DNA of 64,000 nt from Mycobacterium sp. DL440 (GTDB lineage Bacteria > Actinomycetota > Actinomycetes > Mycobacteriales > Mycobacteriaceae), in NCBI RefSeq assembly GCF_011745145.1, contig NZ_CP050191.1, positions 585,991-649,990 of the forward strand. The letters run 5' to 3'. Positions within the stretch are counted from its first letter, which is position 1. Every line of letters starts with the position of its first letter. The notes beneath the pieces are model-generated. The model was not told where the DNA came from and did not search any database. It saw only the letters and a program-made list of their open reading frames with translations. Position numbers and translations under genes: made by a program. Below are positions 48,929 to 61,547 of the stretch, piece by piece.

Positions 48929-49677
48929 CGTCGGAATATGCGGACGTTCGCGACATGTTCCGCAAGCTCAGCGGGCTGTCCGAGAACTCGTCGGCCTACG
49001 AACGCCAACGTGAGCGGATTGTCGAGCGGTGTCTGCCGCTCGCCGATCACATCGCCCGGCGGTTCGACGGCCGTGGTGAAGCGCGTGACGACCTGACCCA
49101 GGTGGCGAGGGTCGGCCTGGTCAACGCCGTCAACCGATTCGATGTCGAGGCCGGATCAGACTTTGTGTCGTTCGCAGTGCCCACGATCATGGGCGAGGTC
49201 CGGCGCCACTTCCGGGACAACAGCTGGTCGGTCAAGGTGCCGCGGCGGCTCAAGGAACTGCACCTGCGGCTCGGCGCGGCGACTGGGGAGCTGTCTCAAA
49301 GGTTGGGCCGTGCGCCGACAGCCTCTGAGCTTGCCGTGGAACTCGACATGGACCGCGAAGAGGTGGTCGAAGGACTGGTCGCGGGCAGTTCGTACAACAC
49401 GCTGTCGATCGACAGCGGGGGCGGCGGCGACGAGGACGCGCCGGCGATAGTCGACACACTCGGCGATATGGACACCGGTCTGGATCAGATCGACAATCGC
49501 GAAACGTTGCGGCCGTTGCTTGCTCAATTACCTGAGCGGGAACGAATGGTGCTGTTGCTGCGATTCTTCGAATCCATGACGCAGACGCAGATCGCCGAAC
49601 GTGTCGGCGTCTCGCAGATGCATGTGTCGAGACTGCTGGCGAAATCGCTAGCGCGACTTCGTGACCAGCTGCAGTAG
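48925..49677 (+). CDS. sigF: RNA polymerase sigma factor SigF
   Basis: A 250-residue group 3 sigma factor of the SigB/SigF stress type. Region 2 landmarks LPLADHIARRFDGRGEARDDLTQVARVGLVNAV and FVSFAVPTIMGEVRRHFRD, then WSVKVPRRLKELHLRL (region 3), and region 4 ERERMVLLLRFFESMTQTQIAERVGVSQMHVSRLLAKSL. GTG start inside the rsbW stop, which keeps sigma and anti-sigma in step. The 3' end overlaps the convergent STAS gene by 30 bp. Orthologue of Rv3286c. Confidence 0.97.
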   Translation: MTSEYADVRDMFRKLSGLSENSSAYERQRERIVERCLPLADHIARRFDGRGEARDDLTQVARVGLVNAVNRFDVEAGSDFVSFAVPTIMGEVRRHFRDNSWSVKVPRRLKELHLRLGAATGELSQRLGRAPTASELAVELDMDREEVVEGLVAGSSYNTLSIDSGGGGDEDAPAIVDTLGDMDTGLDQIDNRETLRPLLAQLPERERMVLLLRFFESMTQTQIAERVGVSQMHVSRLLAKSLARLRDQLQ

Positions 49678-50070
49678 CGGGGTTTTGCCGTTCAGCGTGG
49701 ATAGTGCCGCAGCCACGCTGTAGCACGTGTGCAACGCCGAATCCGGGTCGCAGATGCGCAGCAGCCGGTTCACTGCCTTGCTGGGTACCAGTACCCAGTC
49801 GATATCGGCTGCCGAGCAACGCAATTGGATCGCCATGAGGGCGGAATATCCTGCGGTACCGAAAAATTGGACATCCGTGAGGTCGACCGCGACGCGCTGT
49901 GCCTTGGCAGTGTGCCGCAATGCGTAGTCGGTGAAATCGCCTGCGTTGACGGCGTCGATCTCGCCGTTGACGCTGATCACCGCTGTTGACGGCGGTAGCC
50001 AGCGAGTCGCAAACGTCGCAGGAGATTCGTCGGCCCGGTCGGTCATTGCATACGTCGAGAAGACGGTCAT
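49648..50070 (-). CDS. STAS-domain anti-sigma factor antagonist (copy B)
   Basis: 140 residues. STAS core AVISVNGEIDAVNAGDFTDYAL and VAVDLTDVQFFGTAGYSALMAI. The phospho-site motif DSSG reads GTAG (71-74), so Thr72 could still be phosphorylated. GGAG 6 nt before the ATG at 50070 fixes the start. It is convergent with and overlaps sigF, and its product is a likely RsbW antagonist (RsfA/RsfB-like). About half identical to copy A by eye. Confidence 0.87.
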   Translation of the reverse strand: MTVFSTYAMTDRADESPATFATRWLPPSTAVISVNGEIDAVNAGDFTDYALRHTAKAQRVAVDLTDVQFFGTAGYSALMAIQLRCSAADIDWVLVPSKAVNRLLRICDPDSALHTCYSVAAALSTLNGKTPLLQLVTKSR

Positions 50071-50168
50071 GAATAGCTCCATCAGTCGTAATACGCGTAT
50101 TCGTACTGTTGGTGCGGCGCCAATCGACAGCAATGCGAGTTCCCGCGCGTATGTCGATGACGCTCGCT

Positions 50169-50188
50169 GCGGCTGTGAACTCAACCTG
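50169..50188 (-). promoter_or_regulatory. 20-bp element shared by both STAS gene upstream regions
   Basis: Identical to 44434-44453. Reads CAGGTTGAGTTCACAGCCGC on the coding strand, about 100 bp before the ATG. It could be part of a promoter or a regulator site; no known consensus is recognised. Confidence 0.55.
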
Positions 50189-50266
50189 TAATGGACCCTA
50201 CCGCGATCAAGGTCATCGAACAATTTGTCTGAGTGGATTCTTAGAGTGTCAAGTCAGAATATTCGC

Positions 50267-50812
50267 ATGTCGAACGCCGACGCAGTCGCCGGGGTGGTGC
50301 TGGCCGCCGGTGCGGGCAGCCGCTTCGGAATGCCGAAAGTTCTTGCTGAAGACGGTGTTTGGCTCCGACGGGCAGTGACCGCACTTGCCGGCGGTGGCTG
50401 CGACGAGGTGATCGTGGTGCTGGGGGCCGCCGTGGTCGACGTGCCTGCCCCGGCTCGCGCCGTGGTGGCCGCCCGCTGGGCCGACGGTATGAGTGCGTCG
50501 GTACGCGAAGGGCTGGCAGCCACCGGCAACGCCGAATGGGTCGTCCTGCACACCGTCGACACCCCGGACGTCGGGGCCGATGTCGTGGCCCGGGTCGTGG
50601 GCGCGGCGCGTGGCTCCGGTTCCGGTCTGGCCCGCGCCCGCTATGACGGCCGTCCCGGACATCCCGTCGTCGTGGCCCGCAGGCACCTCGGGGCGCTGGC
50701 CGCGGCCCTGGACGGCGACCAGGGCGCCCGAGCGTTTCTTGCCGGCCGCGACGACGTCGTCGCGGTGGAGTGCGGTGACCTCGCCACCGGTCTCGATATC
50801 GACGAGGGCTGA
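50267..50812 (+). CDS. MobA/MocA-like nucleotidyltransferase
   Basis: 181 residues. N-terminal nucleotide-binding motif VVLAAGAGSRFGMPK with the conserved Lys, then VIVVLGAAVVDVP, HTVDTPDVGADVV (metal-binding Asp) and YDGRPGHPVVVARRHL, the pattern of MocA-type molybdopterin cytidylyltransferases. No molybdoenzyme or cofactor gene is nearby, so the substrate is uncertain. The ATG at 50267 is chosen over the upstream frame start at 50225. Confidence 0.85.
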   Translation: MSNADAVAGVVLAAGAGSRFGMPKVLAEDGVWLRRAVTALAGGGCDEVIVVLGAAVVDVPAPARAVVAARWADGMSASVREGLAATGNAEWVVLHTVDTPDVGADVVARVVGAARGSGSGLARARYDGRPGHPVVVARRHLGALAAALDGDQGARAFLAGRDDVVAVECGDLATGLDIDEG

Positions 50813-50820
50813 CCGCCCCG

Positions 50821-51570
50821 TCAACGGAAGGCGTACCCGCCGTCTGGGAAGAGGGTGGAACCGGTAGTGATCCGGCTGTTGAGCAGGTATCCCACCGACT
50901 GCGCGATCTCATCCTCGTCGGCCAACCGTCCGATCGTGGAGGCGTCGCGATAGGCCGCAAACGCCTGTTCCCGGATGGCGGGATCGCGTTGGCTCCACAG
51001 ATTGCCCTCGACTGTGCCAGGGGCAATCGCGTTGACGGTCACCGGCGACAATTCCACAGCCAACCCACGGGCCAGGCCTTCGATCGCCGCGTTGGCCGCG
51101 CTGTACGCAGGGGCGACCGCAGCCGGGCGGGCACTGGCGGCGCCCGACATCAACACGATGGCGGCGTCAGGGCTCAGCACCGGAATCGCCGACTTGACCA
51201 CGCGGTACTGACCCCAGAACTTGGAGTCGAACGCCGTGGCCGCCTGATCGACGCTGAGCCGGGCCAGCGGACCGGTCAGGTAGTCAGCGGCGGTGGTGAA
51301 CAGGCCGTGGACGGAGCCGAACCTGGTACCGACGAAATCGAAGAACGCGTCGATCGAATCCTGATCAGCTGTGTCAACCCGATGCCAACCGGCTTGTGGT
51401 CCGAGGGTTGCCGCGGCGGCGGCCAACCTCTCCGGCGTGCGGCCGCCCAAGACGACCGTGCCCTTCCCGGCAGTGACGAGGCGGGCGGTCGCCAGACCGA
51501 TGCCTGAACCGCCGCCGATGAGGACGATGTTGCGGCCTGCAAACGGGTGTGTCGAAGGATGAGTTGGCAT
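50821..51570 (-). CDS. atypical SDR lacking the catalytic lysine
   Basis: 249 residues with an SDR fold (NIVLIGGGSGIGLATARLV; SGAAS; C-terminal GSTLFPDGGY). The active-site YxxxK reads YSAAN (Tyr156, Asn160), and the usual NNAG reads TTAA, so ordinary dehydrogenase chemistry is doubtful. It may be a pseudoenzyme, bind another ligand or catalyse a lysine-independent step. The stop is 9 bp from the convergent MocA-like gene. Confidence 0.85.
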   Translation of the reverse strand: MPTHPSTHPFAGRNIVLIGGGSGIGLATARLVTAGKGTVVLGGRTPERLAAAAATLGPQAGWHRVDTADQDSIDAFFDFVGTRFGSVHGLFTTAADYLTGPLARLSVDQAATAFDSKFWGQYRVVKSAIPVLSPDAAIVLMSGAASARPAAVAPAYSAANAAIEGLARGLAVELSPVTVNAIAPGTVEGNLWSQRDPAIREQAFAAYRDASTIGRLADEDEIAQSVGYLLNSRITTGSTLFPDGGYAFR

Positions 51571-51678
51571 GCGCCGAGGCTAGAAGCTCGAAGTGCGGCC
51601 GAGCCGCCTGCACAAGGCAGTTCGGGTTGCCGCCTGCTTATTCCGCACGATTCATGGTGAGTGAAAGCCGCCGAAGGG

Positions 51679-52674
51679 CTACAGCAGGCCCAGTCGTTCG
51701 ACTGCGTGGCGCTCGTCGAGAAGTTCGACCACTGACGCATCGATCCGGGCCCGGGAGAACTCGTTGATCTCCAGACCTTCGACGATTTCCCACGTGCCGT
51801 CGACCGCGCGCACCGGCAGTGAGGCGACTACGCCCTCGGGGACCCCGTAGACGCCGGGAGACGGCAGTGCCACCGATGTCCAGTCATCGGGGTCGGTGCC
51901 GTCCACCCAATCCCGGACGTGGTCGATAGCGGCGTTGGCGGCCGACGCCGCCGACGAGGTGCCACGGGCCTCGATGATCGCGGTACCGCGGGCGGCGACG
52001 GTCGGGATGAAGTCGTTGCTCAGCCAGTCGTTGTCCGATGCGTAATCGGAGCCCGGGCGCCCGTCGACCACCGCGTGGAAGATGTCGGGATACATGGTCG
52101 GGGAGTGGTTGCCCCACACCGTCACCCGGGACACGTCGGTGACGTGCACGCCCGCGTGGGTGGCCAGGGCGGCCACCGCCCGGTTGTGGTCGAGCCGGGT
52201 CAGCGCGGTGAATCGCTCAGCCGGGATGTCGGGGGCGTGGGCCGCAGCCACCAGCGCGTTGGTGTTCGCCGGATTGCCGACCACGACGATGCGTACATCA
52301 TTGGCCGCGCCGGCATTCAGGGCCTTGCCGGACTCGGCGAAGATCGCGGCGTTGGCCGCCAACAGGTCTGCGCGTTCCATGCCTTTACTGCGTGGCCTGG
52401 CCCCGACCAGCAGCGCGACATCGACACCGTCGAACGCCCGCACCGGGTCGTCGTGAATCTCGACGTCGACCAGCCCGTCGAAGGCGCTGTCGACCAACTC
52501 CATGACCACGCCTTCGGCCGCGCGGATCGCCGAGGGCAGCTCCAGCAGGCGCAGCTTCACCGGCACATCGCGCCCCAGCAGGGCACCGGCGCCGATGCGG
52601 AACAGCGCGGCATAGCCGATCTGGCCGGCCGCACCGGTGACCGTGACCACCTTGGGGCTTGCGGGTGTGCTCAC
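51679..52674 (-). CDS. mdh: malate dehydrogenase
   Basis: A 331-residue NAD-dependent MDH of the TCA cycle. [18 protein letters not shown], the catalytic loop [16 protein letters not shown] (substrate-binding Arg), [12 protein letters not shown], the LTRLDHNRA Asp and the proton-relay His in [16 protein letters not shown] start overlapping the preceding gene stop by 4 bp. The mdh gene is next to accA3 here. Confidence 0.95.
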   Translation of the reverse strand: MSTPASPKVVTVTGAAGQIGYAALFRIGAGALLGRDVPVKLRLLELPSAIRAAEGVVMELVDSAFDGLVDVEIHDDPVRAFDGVDVALLVGARPRSKGMERADLLAANAAIFAESGKALNAGAANDVRIVVVGNPANTNALVAAAHAPDIPAERFTALTRLDHNRAVAALATHAGVHVTDVSRVTVWGNHSPTMYPDIFHAVVDGRPGSDYASDNDWLSNDFIPTVAARGTAIIEARGTSSAASAANAAIDHVRDWVDGTDPDDWTSVALPSPGVYGVPEGVVASLPVRAVDGTWEIVEGLEINEFSRARIDASVVELLDERHAVERLGLL

Positions 52675-53003
52675 GTGTGCACCTCCAACCCGAGGATTTC
52701 CGTGGCGTAGCGCCGCACGGTGTCCTCCGAGATGGCGGCGGCGTCCTCGAAGCCGGGACGGCCCCGACTGCTCAGGAACCCGGTGACGGGATCCAGGACC
52801 ACTTCGGCAAGCAGTTCGCCGGTGGTCGGCTCGCATACAGCCCAGGTGTACCGCGTGTCATCGGCCCAGCCGTCCTCGGCGTCGTGCACGTAGTCCAGGT
52901 CCGACTCGCCCAGATCGGCGAGTGCGTGCCGGTCGTCGACGCGATCATCGGCGCGCAGGCCGCGCAGATACCACTGGCCGTTGTTGATCTCTACGGGTTC
53001 CAC
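52671..53003 (-). CDS. small hypothetical protein (truncated GNAT-like)
   Basis: About 110 residues: [27 protein letters not shown] resembles the start of RimJ/RimL-type GNAT acetyltransferases, and [22 protein letters not shown] the first beta strands. The acetyl-CoA P-loop is absent, so it cannot be an active acetyltransferase in this form. The GTG at 53003 has GGAGG 4 nt upstream; a GTG at 53030 is the alternative. It overlaps mdh by 4 bp. Confidence 0.65.
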   Translation of the reverse strand: MEPVEINNGQWYLRGLRADDRVDDRHALADLGESDLDYVHDAEDGWADDTRYTWAVCEPTTGELLAEVVLDPVTGFLSSRGRPGFEDAAAISEDTVRRYATEILGLEVHT

Positions 53004-53023
53004 CGGACCTCCAAAATGCCGAA

Positions 53024-53072
53024 TGGCCACTTACGACACAAGATTCAACAGAATCCGTGCCACAAGTGGCCA
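53024..53072. repeat. 9-bp inverted repeat with 31-nt spacer
   Basis: TGGCCACTT (53024-53032) and AAGTGGCCA (53064-53072) pair perfectly between the accA3 stop and the GNAT-like start. No U tract follows; it could be an operator or a weak hairpin. Confidence 0.35.
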
Positions 53073-53088
53073 CTCGGTGTGAAAAGAA

Positions 53089-54945
<1,857 letters not shown>

Positions 54946-55091
54946 TTATGCGCCGCACCTTGGCGCTCGCCAAACCGGTATCGGTTACTGGTGAGTAGGG
55001 TTCGGCTCGGATTTCTCTGTGAACCCATCACTCCTGTTGACGACCAGAATTCGCGTGTCGACCGGCAGCCGGACGCCATTACTGTTGGTCC

Positions 55092-55565
55092 GTGGGCGCG
55101 GCGATATTCATCATTGCCGTGGGCGTGTTGGTGGGCGGCGTGATGGTCGCGGCGCCCAGGAGGATCTGGTGGGCCACCCAGTCCTGGAAGTTCCGCGATC
55201 CCGATGCCGAAGCGCAACAGCGGGCAGCCGAGGTGGCCTTCGTGGTGCGGACGATCGACGGACCGTGGACGCGGAACTCGTCTGGGCGCCAACCAAACTC
55301 GGCGACGTCGAACACGCCGACGACTGTCGGCTGGGCAACAAGTACGTGATCCACGCGGTCGATGTCAGAGACGCGACAGCGACGACTCCGATCCGCACCA
55401 AAGGGCCAATCGTCAATCCGGAGGGCAGCGAGATCAACCTCGCGCCGGGGAACGGCAGACGGTACGGGCGTTCCGACGATACTCACCGATGGCCCGGCGG
55501 CCGATCGCCGCGGCACCATCGTCATGCCGCCTGCGCCTGGCAACCGGGTTCCTGGAAAGCGCTGA
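55092..55565 (+). pseudogene. frameshifted gene remnant(s), family shared with 57041-57277
   Basis: A GTG frame encodes a signal-anchor-like helix (GAAIFIIAVGVLVGGVMVAAP) and RRIWWATQSWKFRDPDAEA, resembling small DUF6199 proteins, and breaks near 55260. A second frame continues ELVWAPTKLGDVEHADDCRLG..KGPIVNPEGSEINLAPG, and a third ends TDGPAADRRGTIVMPPAPGN at TGA 55563-55565. The last two parts resemble the ORF at 57041-57277. At least two frameshifts are needed, and two originally separate genes are possible. Confidence 0.5.
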
Positions 55566-55985
55566 TCAGGCGCCGCGCAGCCGCCGCTTGATCCGCGCCA
55601 GCATCGCCGACATACCGCGCAGCCGTAGCGGGCTGATCAACGCGGCCAGACCCAGCGCGGTGTAGAAGTCGTCGGGCACCGCCAGGATGTCATCGGCCGA
55701 CTGGCCATCCAGGCCGGTCGCCAAGATGGCGGCGAAGCCCCGCGTCGTCGGGGCCTCCGGGGGAGCGCTGAAGAACAGCCGCACCTTGCCCCGATCGGAC
55801 GCGTCGACGTCCAGAAACAGCGGGGACTGGCATTCCGGCACGGGCTCCATCCCCGCCTCCTCGAGATGAGTCGGCAGAGGGGGAAGCTCGTTGGCGAACT
55901 CCAGCAACAGCTGCAACTTGTCCTGGCCGGCCACCTCCTGGAAGTCGGAGACAACCTCTGCCAGGGCGGCCGGCATCGAACTCAT
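55566..55985 (-). CDS. SufE-like sulfur acceptor protein (Rv3284-like)
   Basis: 139 residues of the SufE fold: [35 protein letters not shown], then a cysteine loop [12 protein letters not shown] (acceptor Cys near residue 52) and [21 protein letters not shown]. SufE proteins take persulfide sulfur from a sulfurtransferase. Its ATG overlaps the sseA stop (ATGA), so the two are made together and SseA is a probable partner. Confidence 0.9.
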   Translation of the reverse strand: MSSMPAALAEVVSDFQEVAGQDKLQLLLEFANELPPLPTHLEEAGMEPVPECQSPLFLDVDASDRGKVRLFFSAPPEAPTTRGFAAILATGLDGQSADDILAVPDDFYTALGLAALISPLRLRGMSAMLARIKRRLRGA

Positions 55986-56878
55986 GAGGCGCCCGGAGCC
56001 TCACCTGCATCGGGGCCGACGGCCACTGGCACCCGCACGGCATTGCCCCACTCGGTCCACGAGCCGTCGTAGTTGCGCACACCGGGCAGCCCGAGCAGGT
56101 GGGTCAGGACAAACCAGGTGTGGCTGGAGCGCTCACCGATGCGGCAGTACACCACCGTCTTGTCGTCGGGGTTGAGGAAGCCGTAGAGCTCCTCGAGCTC
56201 GGCGCGGCTGCGGAACTGGCCGCTGTCGCGGGCGGCCTTGGCCCACGGGATCGACTTCGCCGTGGGGATGTGCCCGCCGCGCAGCGCGCCTTCCTCCGGG
56301 TAGTCGGGCATGTGGGTGCGTTCGCCGGTGTACTCCTGGGGCGAGCGGACGTCGATCAACGGCTGCTTGCCGAGAATGTCCAGCACGTCGTTGCGGTAGG
56401 CCCGGATCGGGGCGTCGTTGCGTTCCACGACCGGATAGCCGCTGGACTGTCGGGTGGGCACCTCAAGGGTGGTGTCGCGGCCGTGGGAAACCCACAGGTC
56501 GCGGCCTCCGTCGAGCAGGCGCACGTCGGGGTGACCGAACAGAGTGAACACCCACAGCGCGTAGGCCGCCCACCAGTTGCTCTTGTCGCCATAGATGACG
56601 ACGGTGTCGTCGCGGCTGATGCCCTTGCGATCCATCAGTTCGGCGAACTGCTCACCGTCGATGTAGTCACGCACATTGGGGTCGTTGAGGTCGAGATGCC
56701 AGTCGATCTTGACCGCGCCGGGGATGTGGCCCGTGTCGTAGAGGAGGACATCCTCGTCGGATTCGACGATGGCCAAACCGGGCCGGCCCAGGTTGCTGGC
56801 CAGCCAGTCGGCGGTGACCAGACGCTCCGGATGGGCGTACTCGGCAAGAGTGGGGCTGGGATCAGCAGGCAGCGGCAC
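55982..56878 (-). CDS. sseA: thiosulfate sulfurtransferase SseA (rhodanese)
   Basis: 298 residues, two rhodanese domains. The N-terminal one is inactive-type ([21 protein letters not shown]). The C-terminal one carries the active-site loop [17 protein letters not shown] with Cys245 forming the persulfide. It transfers sulfur from thiosulfate to thiol acceptors. Orthologue of Rv3283, coupled to the SufE-like gene. Confidence 0.94.
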   Translation of the reverse strand: MPLPADPSPTLAEYAHPERLVTADWLASNLGRPGLAIVESDEDVLLYDTGHIPGAVKIDWHLDLNDPNVRDYIDGEQFAELMDRKGISRDDTVVIYGDKSNWWAAYALWVFTLFGHPDVRLLDGGRDLWVSHGRDTTLEVPTRQSSGYPVVERNDAPIRAYRNDVLDILGKQPLIDVRSPQEYTGERTHMPDYPEEGALRGGHIPTAKSIPWAKAARDSGQFRSRAELEELYGFLNPDDKTVVYCRIGERSSHTWFVLTHLLGLPGVRNYDGSWTEWGNAVRVPVAVGPDAGEAPGAS

Positions 56879-57040
56879 ACCAAGAGCGTACCGTCGGGCC
56901 GGATATCCGGGGTGTGGCAGTGCCTACGACCGGCGCAGATTGCCGCATCGGGGGCCCGTTGCGCGGCCTTAGGCTTACGGCCGTGGGAGTTGCGATCCTG
57001 TGTCAGTCGATATGCGCCAAAAGGTGTCAATCCGGCGCCG

Positions 57041-57277
57041 GTGAAGGCCTATCTGAGCTGGGCGCCCGATGTGCCGCAAGTCGACAGTGCCGCTTCGGAC
57101 CGATGCACCGTCCGCGACATCGGGCAGACGAACGAGATCAAATCGGAAACCCTCTACGTCGAGCCGGGGGTGGGACTGGTCACCGACTCGCCCATCGTCG
57201 ACACGCACGGAACGGTGCTGATGCCCGCCAAGCCCGGCAACGCGGTGCCGAAACTCGACGCACCGCCCAGGCGCTGA
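57041..57277 (+). pseudogene. probable 5'-truncated gene remnant
   Basis: From the GTG at 57041, 78 codons: KAYLSWAPDVPQVDSAASDRC..VTDSPIVDTHGTVLMPAKPGNAVPK. It matches the later parts of the broken gene at 55092-55565 (L-x-WAP, DC/RC, TD-P, GT-(I/V)-(V/L)-MP-PGN-VP). No membrane or signal segment precedes it in frame, and the 160 bp upstream (56879-57040) hold nothing else recognisable. It could be a short real gene, but a truncated copy is likelier. Confidence 0.4.
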
Positions 57278-57278
57278 G

Positions 57279-57506
57279 CTACGCGGTGAATGCCACCTCG
57301 TAGGCCACGGCGAAGCGGCGGGCGCCATTGTTGGCGCGGAAGAGTGAGCCACCGTTCTGAGACCAGGTCACCACGCGCAGCAATCGCTTACCCGGAGACA
57401 GGCGCTTGGAGATGATGTCGGCGAATGCGGCGCGCAGCCGCTCGAGGTCGCATGTTTCGAAGTCGCGTGCTACGCGAACATCCCACATTGTTTCTTCGAC
57501 TGGCAT
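57279..57506 (-). CDS. small hypothetical protein
   Basis: 75 residues from an ATG: WDVRVARDFETCDLERLRAAFADIISKRLSPGKRLLRVVTW then NGGSLFRANNGARRFAVAYEVAF. Balanced, soluble composition and normal codon positions support coding. No family is recognised. It lies upstream of nothing co-directional within 100 bp (maf is further on in the other direction of reading) and is tail-to-tail with the remnant at 57041-57277. Confidence 0.45.
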   Translation of the reverse strand: MPVEETMWDVRVARDFETCDLERLRAAFADIISKRLSPGKRLLRVVTWSQNGGSLFRANNGARRFAVAYEVAFTA

Positions 57507-57617
57507 CGGCCCAGTGTCAACCCGTGGTTGAGACTATTCGGGACGTCGGCGCGGCGTGCCGCCGTCCAGAAGGTTGCAATTTGGTCACTGCAGTCACACG
57601 GCGCCGCGGTAAGGCGG

Positions 57618-58256
57618 TCAGAGCGGCGCGCCGGCCGCCCACAGATCTGCGATGGAAAGCTCTGCCGCAGCAAGCATCCGGCGCAGCAGCGGCAGGCTCA
57701 GCCCGATCACGTTGGACGGGTCACCGTCGATGCCGTCGACGAACCAGCCGCCGAGCCCGTCGAGCGTGAATCCGCCTGCGACACCGAGTGGTTCACCGCT
57801 GCGCAGATACGCTTCCAGATCCGCTTCGGTAGGCGAGCCGAAATGCACTGCGGTGACTCCGGTGTCGACGATGCGGTGGCTGACCGACCCATCGCGGACG
57901 ACGAGCACGGCATGACCGGAGTACAGCTGGGCCGTCCGGCCCGACATGGCCTGCCATTGTCGCCGTGCGGTATCGACGTCTCCGGGCTTACCGCACAACC
58001 GTCGGTCGAGAAACAGCATCGAGTCACAACCGATGACGACGCAGTCCGCGGCGATGGCGGCGGGAACCTGGGTGAGCACTTCGTCGGCCTTGGCCGCGGC
58101 CAATCCGCTCACCACCCGCTCGGGTGGGGCATCGGCCAACGATGCGATGACGGCATCCTCGTCGACCCCTGACACCACCACCAACGGATCGAGGCCGGCC
58201 TGGCGCAGAACGCCAAGCCGGCCCGTCGATGCCGAACCCAGGACGACCCGGGTCAT
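57618..58256 (-). CDS. maf: Maf-family nucleotide pyrophosphatase
   Basis: 212 residues. The Maf signature [17 protein letters not shown] at the N-terminus, then [16 protein letters not shown] (catalytic Asp) and [29 protein letters not shown]. It hydrolyses non-canonical (modified) NTPs to NMP and PPi, a housecleaning role. It follows accE5 by 10 bp as in Rv3282, in the accD5-accE5-maf operon. Confidence 0.94.
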   Translation of the reverse strand: MTRVVLGSASTGRLGVLRQAGLDPLVVVSGVDEDAVIASLADAPPERVVSGLAAAKADEVLTQVPAAIAADCVVIGCDSMLFLDRRLCGKPGDVDTARRQWQAMSGRTAQLYSGHAVLVVRDGSVSHRIVDTGVTAVHFGSPTEADLEAYLRSGEPLGVAGGFTLDGLGGWFVDGIDGDPSNVIGLSLPLLRRMLAAAELSIADLWAAGAPL

Positions 58257-58266
58257 TCAGTGCTCA

Positions 58267-60290
<2,024 letters not shown>

Positions 60291-61019
60291 TCAGCGACTG
60301 GGGAGTTCGGTGTCGAGTTCACTACTGGACCGGTCCTCGGGCAGCACTCCCATCGGGCTGTCGATGACATGTTCGGTCATGCTCAGCGTGTTGCGGTCGA
60401 AGTACGCACCTTCCGTCTCCCGTTTCCATGTTGCCGGCGACCCGGCGTACAGCCCGCGCTTCGACTCGGGTGCCGATCCCCGGGTCATGGTCGAGTTGGC
60501 AGCCAAGAGCGATTGATCGGGAAGGCGGCTGTCCTTCAGCATCACGGCTCGGCTGCCGACCAATGAGTGGTGCCCGACGGTTATCCGGCCGACCGTCTGT
60601 CTCTTGTGGGCGAAATCGGGCTCGTGGGTTTGCAGGAGGCAGCGGTTTCCGCCCACCGCGGCGTACTCGCGGAGGATGATGGTGCCGGAGCAGTCCGCGT
60701 AGTGCCTGCTGCCCAGCTTCGCGCCATAACCGACGTACAACGTCCCGGCCCTCGCGTCAATTTGCTGGAAGGCGGGGTGCGCGGAAATCCAATTCCACGA
60801 TTCCATCGCTGCGTGGTCGTCGAAACGGACCAAACCCAACCCACGGACGACATTGAATGCTCCGATCCGAACACCTTCGCCGAGCTCGAATCGCCCAACG
60901 TTGCGCACCACGGTCGGTCCAATTCTGGCCGTACCGGCAATTCGGTGACCGAATAGCCGTAGTGCGCGGTTCTTGAACGACGACGGCGGAAGGAGTAGCC
61001 AGCAAAGCATTTCTAGCAT
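60291..61019 (-). CDS. hexapeptide-repeat acyltransferase
   Basis: 242 residues. A hydrophobic N-terminus (LEMLCWLLLPPSSF), then left-handed beta-helix turns of the [LIV]-G-x4 type (IAGTARIGPTVVRNVGRFELGEGVRIGAFN; GTIILREYAAVGGN; GRITVGHHSLVGSRAVMLKDSRLP) with HADC/H residues typical of CoA-dependent O-acetyltransferases. AAGG lies 7 nt before the ATG at 61019. Probably modifies a surface sugar, given its neighbours. Confidence 0.8.
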   Translation of the reverse strand: MLEMLCWLLLPPSSFKNRALRLFGHRIAGTARIGPTVVRNVGRFELGEGVRIGAFNVVRGLGLVRFDDHAAMESWNWISAHPAFQQIDARAGTLYVGYGAKLGSRHYADCSGTIILREYAAVGGNRCLLQTHEPDFAHKRQTVGRITVGHHSLVGSRAVMLKDSRLPDQSLLAANSTMTRGSAPESKRGLYAGSPATWKRETEGAYFDRNTLSMTEHVIDSPMGVLPEDRSSSELDTELPSR

Positions 61020-61547
61020 CGGCACGCCTTTCTGCGTAAGGGGCGGGATGGCGGACATCGTCGGGTGGTCACTGCCGAATCTACTGAAACCGCCCAGCTC
61101 TCACGTTGACCCTGGCGACAGATTGTGGGGCGCATCACGGTGGCGTCGCGATGCGGTACGCGTCGGACATCTGTGCGGGCACGGGTGGTTCCGAGTATGT
61201 CAGGACGGCGAGCCGAAGCTGTTTTCCCATGCTCTACCAGGCTATTTGGGACTCTTCATTCGGGAGTGAGCCGCTGTCGGAGAGCCGGGGACATCGAGCG
61301 GCCGACCGCGCGCCGATCTGCGGGCGGGTGCGAGATCGCGTGCTGTTGCGTAGGGTCGGGACGTCACACCAGCGTTGAAGACACTGGGTGTCCACGATCT
61401 GAACCAGCGACCGGGATCGTAGCCAAAATTGCCGGTAGGCGCCGGGGATGTCCGACAAGCAAACATTGTCATGTCGCGTATTCGCGCATTTTGTTATGGA
61501 CCTCCGCGTGCCGACAAGGGGACGGGAGTTTTCAACTGATCGCGCCA
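61020..61547. other. 528-bp divergent intergenic region
   Basis: No supported coding sequence: frames on both strands are short, overlapping and compositionally poor. Less GC-rich patches at about 61475-61500 (ATTTTGTTATGG) could be promoter sequence for the rightward cluster. No SigF-type promoter, long repeat or RNA gene is evident. The length suggests complex regulation of the two diverging units. Confidence 0.5.
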
